A DNA stretch of 64,000 bases from Limonium bicolor (taxonomy: Eukaryota; Streptophyta; Magnoliopsida; Caryophyllales; Plumbaginaceae). The translations under genes and the position numbers were made by a program. Below are positions 56,505-64,000 of this stretch, piece by piece (positions within the stretch are counted from its first letter, which is position 1; every line of letters starts with the position of its first letter). Below the pieces are notes generated by a model. It was not told the DNA's origin. It worked only from the letters and a program-made list of their open reading frames with translations, and searched no databases. The stretch covers positions 42,042,171 through 42,106,170 of the forward strand of contig CM041776.1 in the NCBI GenBank assembly GCA_023374045.1. The letters are read 5' to 3'.

Positions 56505-57683
56505 CCATGTACCCATATAAGTAGGGAATGCTCAATATTAATAAATACTATTATGAAGGGTAGGATAAAGAAGTCAATAGTAATGATCTTAAACTTTTAA
56601 GAGGAGTGTGATCCATCACCTACTGGTGGCATAGGTGTACTCAAGGCAAAAATAAAAATTAGAGTTTCGGGGTATGATCCGGAGTACTTCAATGCTTCTT
56701 GATTTAAGGTGACTTTGAGAACTTTTACCATGGCCAACTCTCTCTCAAGAATGGGCATTGAGGAGAAAACAAAAGGAAAAATAGATTTATGCATTTGTTT
56801 CACTTTTGCATAAGAGATGAGAAGATAATATGTAGGCATCAAGCCTTTGTATTTAAGAACACTCAACTCTCTTGTTGGTTACCAATGGTGTCTCGCAAGT
56901 CCCTTATTTATTATATATTTTTCTTTTTTGACAGAGAAGAACCCCTTAGCAATCCCTAAGAAAAGACAGAAGGAACCCCTGAGCAATAAAATCCAACATT
57001 TCAGATCATTGGTCACACACCGCATAAAAATGCTCCTCGAAAGTAATCAAAATTTTAAAATTTTTGTACCATTTATCCACAATTCATAACAATATTTATT
57101 CCTAAAGAGAACAACCCACATAAAAAAGGGTCCGCGATATTGAATTTGAACAAACGCAAGATAAGCAGAGAGATTAAGCATTTTAGCATAAAATGTCACC
57201 GAAAAGGGCACACTCCCCCACACTTAAATTGAACAATGTCCTCATTGTTCACCAGAATAACAGGGAAAGTTGCAGAAGGCCTTTTCGGTAATTAGATAAA
57301 ATAGAGAGAACACGAAGCTCACGAATAATCATTTAAGCACATAGACTCTCCTCTGCAGATTTTATTTAAATAAAAGCATAATTAAAGAAACTAGTACTCC
57401 CCTGATTTTATTTTTTGCTAGCGTGTATTGGACTTCCCCCACACTTGAGCTTCAACCTCAAGTAGCGTAGCTTGGTTGCGGTGTAGACATGAAATTGCAC
57501 CTGCATAAGACACTAGAAGCAACCATACTATAAACGGGGTTAAAAGTTAGCAAAAATAAAATTTAAAGAGAACCTGAAAATGTAAACAACATAAAAGCAT
57601 ATAAAAGATAAGTTCGTCCGGGTTGCCTCCCGGAAAGCTGCCCTTCTTTAACGTCTTTGGCTAGACGCTTTGAAGCGTACTCA
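56505..57683 (-). other. Element E 3' untranslated region with two more hairpin/GTGTGGGGG modules
   Basis: Modules at 57211-57251 (hairpin GAACAAT...ATTGTTC) and 57434-57462 (hairpin CTTGAG...CTCAAG), each followed on the minus strand by AAGTGTGGGGG-like purines. 57610-57640 contains CGGGAGGCAACCCGG. No gene is identified here; this is where Athila relatives may have an envelope-like frame. Confidence 0.6.
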
Positions 57684-58435
57684 AATCTGAGTATCATGTA
57701 GGTTTATTGTACGAGCATCAACTGTCTCGAGATTACCACCCTGGTAATGCTTTAGTCTAGATCCATTGACCATGAAAGTTTGTTTTTTAGAATCCACCAA
57801 CTCAACGGATCCATATGGGGTGACCTTGGAGACAGTAAATGGTCCAGCCCAATAGGATTTGAGTTTACCAGGAAACAACTTCAACCGGAGTTGTACAACA
57901 GAACCAAATCTCCTTATGGAACTCCCGTTTAAGAATCATCTTGTCATGCCAATCTTTCCAGCATCTGATCATGAACGGTAGAGGAAGTGGTCCTTCCGCG
58001 TTGCACTGTTCAGTTTCCTGTAATCGATGCAGACTCTCCATCCCGTCGTGGTTCTCTGAGGAATTAGATCACCCTTGTCGTTGGGACCACAGTGAGAGAC
58101 CTCCTTTTTTCGGGACCACTTGAACGGGGCTCACCCATTTGCTGTCGGAGATGGAGTAGATTATCCCGGCGTCGAGAAGTTTGAGCACCTCTTTCTTTAC
58201 TACGTCTTTCATGTTGGGATTCAGCCTTCTCTGTGGTTGGACTAAAGGCTTGTAGGTATCTTCCATGTATATGTGATGTGTGCAGAAATGGGGATTGATA
58301 CCTTTGATGTCCGAAATGGACCAGCCTATTGCCTTCTTGTGGCTCTGTAGGATCTTCACAAGCTGTTCTTCCTGTGTACTTGTTAGGGATGAAGAATAAT
58401 AACAGGCAAAGTACAAAAATCAGAAAGGTAAACAT
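57681..58435 (-). pseudogene. Element E: pol remnant, reverse transcriptase start fused to integrase C-terminus
   Basis: Reverse-transcriptase N-terminal part reads AIGWSISDIKGI, KKEVLKLLDAGIIY and SKWVSPVQVVPKKGG. After a frameshift it continues PQRTTTGWRVCIDYRKLN and ends at HDQMLERLA. There, near 57953, the frame jumps to an integrase C-terminal sequence (WHDKMI, then KLKSYWAGPFTVSKV, YGSVELVD, VNGSRLKHY). The catalytic reverse-transcriptase motif, RNase H and integrase core are missing. Confidence 0.82.
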
Positions 58436-59235
58436 ACTTCAGATGTGATGGCAATTGTTTCAGTTCTACGAGAGGGGGTTGTTCAATGGATGGTGGTAAC
58501 TTCTGAGTAGATAGCTCTAATGGTTCTGGTGGTGGGTAGCGCAGTTTTGTATACGATTTTATCCTATCCAGAGCTGCTACCATTTTGATTGTGTCAGGGT
58601 ACACTAATCGGTTATCACAGATTTCAGACAAAGCATTTTCAAGGGCGTCATTACGAATAATAGCAGATAAATTATCCTGCACAATAGAGTTGACAATGTC
58701 TATGGAAAAAGTGTCTTCTAATTTAGCGGGTTTCTTAATAACCTTGGACATGTCGTATTCTAAAGTTTCGTTATGCAACCTTAAAATGATTTTTCCTTTT
58801 TCAACATCGATTAGTGCTCTAGCAGTTCTCATGAAAGGTCGTCCTAAGATTAAGGTACCCTAGTGTCTTCTTCCATATCAATTACAATAAAGTCAGCGGG
58901 GAACACAAAGTTCCTACAGTAACAATCAAATCTTCTATTATTCCTTTTGGGAATACTAAAGATCTATCTGCTAATTGTAATTGAATAGAAGTAGGCATAC
59001 ATTTACCAATCTTAAGTTTGTTGAAAGTTGAGAGTGGCATTAAATTGATACTAGCTCCTAGATCACATAACCCACTACCACAATCAACATTATCAATTGA
59101 ACATGGAATAATTGGCAAACCTGGGTCTCCAAGTTTTGGAGGGAGACTCTTGAGAAGTACTGCTGACACTTCCTGTGTAAGGTGTACAGTTTCCACTTCC
59201 TGCAACGATCTTTTGTTGGTGATGATATCCTTCAT
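58436..59235 (-). pseudogene. Element E: aspartic protease region
   Basis: Contains the retropepsin-type CDLGASINLMPLS motif (59070-59030 region), where Asp-Leu-Gly-Ala replaces the usual Asp-Ser/Thr-Gly-Ala, followed by LKIGKCMPTSIQLQLAD. Athila-type proteases commonly look like this. A frameshift near 58880 splits it. The downstream 58832-58440 frame (RTARALIDVEKGKI) is the protease/reverse-transcriptase linker. Confidence 0.75.
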
Positions 59236-61101
59236 GAACTTGCGTATATTGGCATTTGTTTTAAGGCATCGGAAAAAGGAATATTGATCGTCAGTTTCTT
59301 GAAGTGAGTTAGAAACTTTCCAAACTGTTCATCTAAATTTTTCTTTCTCATTCTGTTTGGAAAAGGAAGTGGGGGAAGAATTTTAGTGAGAGAGGAAGGA
59401 GTAGATTCAGGAGACTCCTTCTCCTCGGAAATAATTTTTGTAGGAGGAGGGGCTTCTTCAACATCTTTCTGTTCTTCTGCTGGAATTTCTTGAGGTTCAT
59501 GAGCTTGCTGCTCTTGATTATCAGTATCATCTCGGGGAAGAGATGAGTTGAGCGGACTACCACTTCTCAACGTCACTGCCTTGGCCTGTTCCCTTGGATT
59601 TGGATTTGGCTGACTAGGGAAGGAACCAGGTGGCCTTTGTGCAAGCTGCTGACTGATTTGCTCCAACTGTTGGTTGGTTTGTTGTATCTGGGCTTCAACC
59701 CTTCTGTTAGTGGCTTCTTGATCCACGAGTCTGGTATGAGTCGTAGTCATGAATCCTTTCATTAAGTTCCTGAATTCCTCGTTTGGATCAGAAGAGGTTG
59801 AGGATGGTTTTGTTGCTGCTGGAAACCAGGAGGGGCACCTTGTGCTCGATAACCTATATTAGAATTTGGTTGGGGTCTGTTTCCATGATAAGTATTTGAA
59901 TTGTTGTTCTGACCCCCTTGGTTTTGATCATTATTCTTCCATGAGAAATTCGGGTGATTTCTCCATGGATAGTTGTTGTTGAAGTTGTTGTTGTAGGAGT
60001 TACCGGGACGGTTTCCTATGAAGTTTGCGTCCTCGTACTGTCCTTTGCCTTCGCACTGAGGGGTTTCATGAGGACCGGCGCATATGGCACATCCTTCTGT
60101 AGGTGGAACTGATGACGAACTTGTAGGTGGGGAAGCTATTGTTTTTACAATTTCGTTTTGTGATGTAGTTAGCTTCTCCACCATCTTTGCAAGGGACGAG
60201 ATCTGAGCCGATAAATGATCTGTAGGCTCGACGTGGAGTAGACCCGCTGCTCGTGGCGTTCTTCCTTTGGATCTCGTCCACCGTCTCGTATTGCTCGTCA
60301 TAGTTTCTAGAAGGTCCATTCCTTCTTTAGGAGATTTCATCACGAAACTTCCTCCTGCAGAGGAATTTACGAGTAGTCGGTTCCCATCATCCAGACCGTT
60401 GAAGAATGACAGGCAGAGGGATTGATCGTCAAGACCATGGTGAGAACACTTCATAAGCATATCTTTAAATCTGTCCCATGTGTCGTACAACGTTTCTCCC
60501 GGCTCCTGACAGAAAGTATTGATTTCACCGATCAATTGCCTCGTTCTACTGGTTGGGTAGTATTTGGCAAGGAATTTTTGGGCCATTTGCAGCCATGTGG
60601 TGATTGATCGGGAGGGAAGACTTCGGTACCACCTGTTTGCTGAATCCGACAATGAGTGAGGAAAAAGTTGTAGACGGATTCTTTCTTTGACGTTGCCGGT
60701 CTGACCAAAGGAATTGCAGAAGTCTAGGAAGAGACTCAGATGATTTGGGGCTTCATCTGGGTTCGCTCCACTAAACTTGCCTAGATCCCGGACGGCGGTG
60801 ATGTAGTGGTTTTGAAAACCCATCGTCCGGCTTCTTCTGGTGTTAGTTCAGGGAGAACTATAGCTGATGCTCTTCTTTCGGTATTCGGTTGGTGGTAATC
60901 AGAGAGAGCACGGTGTTCTGGTTGATTTGCATGGTCTATTTCATTTATAACTTCGTTATGGGCCATGGCTTGATTTCTCAGGTTTCTTTGTGCTTGTAAT
61001 AAAGTGCGCTCGGGTTCGGGGCTCGGACTGATTGGTGGAGAGCCTCGGTTCAAGTATTTGGCATGCACAGAAGATAACTTGTGGTTCGTCAGAAACTGCA
61101 A
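59232..61101 (-). pseudogene. Element E: Athila-type gag
   Basis: Gag polyprotein. The N-terminal part (61101-60781) includes NTERRASAIVLPELTPEE. The main part (60823-59762, 353 residues) includes FSGANPDEAPNHLSLFLDFC, FPHSLSDSANRWYRSLP, KFLAKYYPTSRTRQL and zinc knuckle CAICAGPHETPQC, then an Asn/Gly-rich tail. The last part (59762-59232) is Gln/Pro-rich with REQAKAVTLRSG. Two frameshifts (near 60800 and 59770) separate the three frames. Gag size and motif order fit the Athila clade. Confidence 0.85.
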
Positions 61102-61468
61102 AATTAGTTAGTAGATAGAATAAGAAAGGCAGAGATATTGGTTAGGCTGATAAACGTTAGTTAAACAATACTGATATATTTTTTTTTAACAAGAGTAAAA
61201 TGACAGAATATTAAATGACAAGGGAAAGAAATGACAAAAAATTAAAGTTAGTAGTTAGGGACAATGGAAAGAAAGGACAATGGAACGAAATGACAATGAT
61301 ATTAAGATGTTAGGAGTTAGATGTCCAATTCCGAAGTCAAATGTCCAAGTCAGGTCAGAAGTCCGATGTCCAATTCAGATGTCCGAGGTTAACAATTTAA
61401 TAGTATTAACAGATTATTTTAATATAGCGAGTGAACTACCGAAACTAGGGAAATTGATGGAATCAATC

Positions 61469-61486
61469 TCCCCGGCAACGGCGCCA
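61469..61486 (-). other. Element E primer-binding site (tRNA-Asp)
   Basis: Minus strand TGGCGCCGTTGCCGGGGA, complementary to the 3' end of tRNA-Asp, six bases after the LTR end. This primer type is usual for Athila-like elements. 61102-61468 is AT-rich leader without a gene. Confidence 0.85.
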
Positions 61487-61492
61487 AAAACT

Positions 61493-63289
61493 TGTTGGGA
61501 TAAAACTACACTATAATAAATATAGATTTATAACAAACTAATAGGCAAGTGTACCTATTCGTAGTAGTAAAACAAGTGTCGTATCCACAAGGAGATTGTT
61601 CAATTATCCTAGCTTAGGTAGTTAATAAAAACTGTAAAATGGGTTTAGCCGGAGGCAAGCTTGATTTGATGTTGAATTAATACAGAAATAATAAAAACAG
61701 TAAAAACAGTTGTGAATTAAGTGGATGGAAAATGTGCTAAGGAAGGTGAAATCGCCCAAATATAACTCAGGTAATAAATATAATCCTAGTTTGCTCTTAT
61801 TTGTCTGTTAAGAATTTTATCTTGTGGCCTTCCTAAATCATAGATAAGGACAACTCTTAATTAATTCAGTAGACTTTTTACAATCAGAAAAAGTCTAAAA
61901 TCATTAATTAGCTTTAAGTGAGAATTCTTTTTATAACAGCGATGGATTTTATCTGCTAATCAAGGAGATAATATCTAACGTTTGTCTCTCTTTGTGGTCT
62001 ATTCTCTAATTTTACAAAATCATTGAAATTAGAGAAACCGTAAATGAGTAAAAATGATCAGTTCTTAAACATTTAATAATAGAGAGAGACAAAACAAATA
62101 TTTATAAGCAAACTCGGTATTATAGATACGCTGAGTTATTTTGGGTTAAACACCCATCCAAGCACAATTATGAGATTACTCAGACATTGACAAAAATAAA
62201 AACAGAGTAGAGATTGAAATAGTCATTATTCAGGAACTGCCTGCGAATAACGGGTCTGCACTCGCCTGCCTCTTTCTCTCTCTGTAAAATACTGCTTCTG
62301 TTTGAGTACGTACGTGAATGTGGTGGAATGGTAAAAATAAATAAAAGATGGAGAATTGTGGTGTTACGGGAGGAATTAAATGGAAGAGAGTGGAGTGTGG
62401 AGCTGTTTGTGATTTCTTCAGCCTCTGGTCGTACGTGGTCAATTTTGCAGTAATGGTGTTGGGTTTATATAGAGGATTGGAGGAGCAGATCCGTACGTAA
62501 GAATTGATTGAGCATTGATTGAAGACTGAGTACTTCATTTAATGCAGGGGACAGAGCCGACGAGTGGAGTGATTTAAGGTAGGCGGTGCGGCGGAGTAGA
62601 TGGATAACGGAATCAATTTGCAGAACGCGTCGCGAAGAAGAAGACTGCGCGACTGATTTTTGCGCCTGTTTGTCTTGTCCGAGGCGGTAGCCTCATGTGT
62701 TGTCCACGAGGCGGTAGCCTCTGTGTTGTCCGCCTGTTAAGAGGCGGTAGCCTCCGTGTTGTCCGCCTGGCGGTAGCCTTCATTTGTTGGTCCGGGTCTT
62801 GGGACTGGGGTTAGGTCCCGGACCATGTCTCTTCTAACGCCCGAGAGTTTCATTTCACTTGTTGGTCCAGGACTTAGGATGGTGATAAAGTCCGGACCAT
62901 ATATTTGTTTCAGCCGTTGGTTTCTCAATTGTTGTGGTCCGGGACTTAAGTCTTGGAACAAGTCCCGGACCATGTGTTGAAATCAGCCGATAGTTTCTTC
63001 ATATGTTGTCCTAGCTTTGAAGGTTTTAACCAAGCTAGGACATGACTTCAAAACCCTCTAAAATCTTCGTTCTGACTCCGTTTTCTGAGCCGTCTGCGGC
63101 TATGCGTTCGTTTCTTCATGTTCTTCGCTTCTAGCTTGGCTTTTTCTCATGTTTAACTGATAAAACTGTAAGACAACCAATAAAACATAAACTAGAGAAA
63201 AGCTAAGATAAGTGGAGAAATGAGCAAGAAAAGTGCTAATAATATATATGAAATACACCTATAAAACATGCTCATTTGGATACTTATCA
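61493..63289 (-). repeat. Element E right LTR (5' LTR), 1797 bp
   Basis: Copy of 54640-56466 with the four-copy minisatellite and the three GGTCC...GGACC hairpins (62790-62825, 62866-62900, 62937-62972). Confidence 0.93.
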
Positions 63290-63294
63290 GTAAT
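63290..63294. repeat. Target site duplication of element E, right copy (GTAAT)
   Basis: GTAAT directly after TACTTATCA, identical to 54635-54639. Confidence 0.92.
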
Positions 63295-64000
63295 GCAGCA
63301 TTCAGGGACGATTAACCAGTCAAGTACGTGAGCGATCAGATATGTGTTCGTAGCAACCATTGGTAAATTTTTCAGTCCTTTTCAGCTTCAGTTAAGAATA
63401 CACACAAGCTCTGCAATCTCATTCTCTTATTTTGACCCCTCCTCTACAGTGATAATAACATCGGGCTGCTGCATCTTCTCTGTGGCATATATTCTCACCG
63501 GGCTGCTGAATAAGGTACATTTAATGTTGCATTATGGAAGATACCGGAAGCTCGTGCGCCCAATTTTGATCCTTAATTGCCTAAGCTACTAATTATTATT
63601 TGGTTGCAATTGCTAGTGATGCGCTTGATGAGTTGAATGGTATCATATTGAGAGAAGTTGTGGAGGTTCTTAGAACCGGGAAAACAAAGAAAAACAGGGG
63701 AGACCATGCCGAAATTTTCTTGTGAAATTTTCTATCTTTTGATTTTTACCTGCACTTGATGATTTGTTAATGCTATTCTTATTTGTTGCTGATTTGCTCC
63801 TAATTTACTGTTGATGAAGAACTGCTGCTGGAAAACTGCTGCTCTTTTTCACTTCTGAAAATTTGACCATTGTACTCCTGCATTTTTAAGGTATGTTACA
63901 ATAATTTTTACCTTCTTAAAACGCACTACTTCGCCTCTGTTTTTGCTGTTTGCATTATTATGTTTTGACTATCACATTTGCACTACAATTGTAGTTACAA
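63295..64000 (+). repeat. CACTA interior: end of tandem copy 2, then copy 3 and new sequence
   Basis: GCAGCATTCAGGGACG resumes the interrupted copy 2. Copy 3 starts at 63442 with CTCTACAGTGATAATAACAT. It matches the others to about 63815 (TTACTGTTGATGAA), then diverges into CT-rich sequence with no recognised gene. Confidence 0.7.

Larger units (their letters stand above)
54640..63289 (-). mobile_element. Element E: Athila-like Gypsy retrotransposon with internally deleted pol
   Basis: An 8650 bp element in minus orientation. LTRs are 54640-56466 and 61493-63289, with GTAAT duplications, a tRNA-Asp primer site and an Athila-type gag. Pol lacks most of reverse transcriptase, RNase H and integrase, so the copy cannot move on its own. 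Confidence 0.92.
51743..64000 (+). mobile_element. CACTA (En/Spm)-like DNA transposon, one end; continues past the window
   Basis: Begins CACTGGTAGAAAAAATATC immediately after AGT in the interrupted LTR. Subterminal repeats built on ACGACGGTTT / AAACCGTC follow, the layout of CACTA termini. No transposase is seen within the window and the other terminus is not reached. Element E is inserted inside it. Interior content is tandem units and gene-like non-coding sequence, so it may be a non-autonomous derivative. Confidence 0.7.

Overview
This is a repeat-dominated stretch of a plant (probably eudicot) nuclear genome. I recognise one host gene, a nine-exon radical-SAM gene of the RlmN/Cfr type on the minus strand (29467-33041). 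Almost everything else is nested transposable elements. The plant assignment rests on Ty3/Gypsy elements with tRNA-iMet and tRNA-Asp primer sites, a CACTA-type transposon end, a tRNA-derived SINE, a Harbinger-type MITE and spliceosomal introns. I cannot place the species.

Layout. (1) 1-3001: internal region (minus strand) of Gypsy element A: protease, an AlkB-like dioxygenase exon, zinc-knuckle exon, gag, primer site. (2) 3002-4635 plus 20527-23005: the 5' LTR of A, split by element D (4636-20521, perfect CCAAT target duplication). D has two LTRs of about 5.64 kb around a gag-only 4.6 kb interior. (3) 23006-25280: an older LTR fragment plus flank. (4) 25281-27282: a decayed Gypsy interior with an LTR stub. 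(5) 27283-33372: low-copy sequence with a SINE, a MITE and the radical-SAM gene. (6) 33373-51742: an inverted copy of 21154-25280, interrupted by the complete 14.25 kb element B (33876-48126, ATATC target duplication). (7) 51743 to the window end: one end of a CACTA-like transposon carrying three ~783 bp tandem units. The second/third unit boundary is split by Athila-like element E (54640-63289, GTAAT target duplication).

Most notable content. Elements A and B both carry, between the gag zinc knuckle and the protease, an exon encoding an ALKBH1-like Fe(II)/2-oxoglutarate dioxygenase, with the HxD...H...R motif still readable. It follows three small introns placed alike in both elements. In B the AlkB exon and the protease exon both have conserved 3' splice sites that accept the same reading phase. 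This suggests, without proof, that alternative splicing chooses between a Gag-AlkB and a Gag-Pol protein. Element D shares the first two introns but has no recognisable AlkB or pol.

Most element reading frames here are broken by single-base indels, whereas the radical-SAM exons join without a break. Some indels may be uncorrected assembly errors in repeats. I saw no rRNA gene, functional tRNA gene or CRISPR array. Splice sites and boundaries were read by eye and may be off by a base or two.
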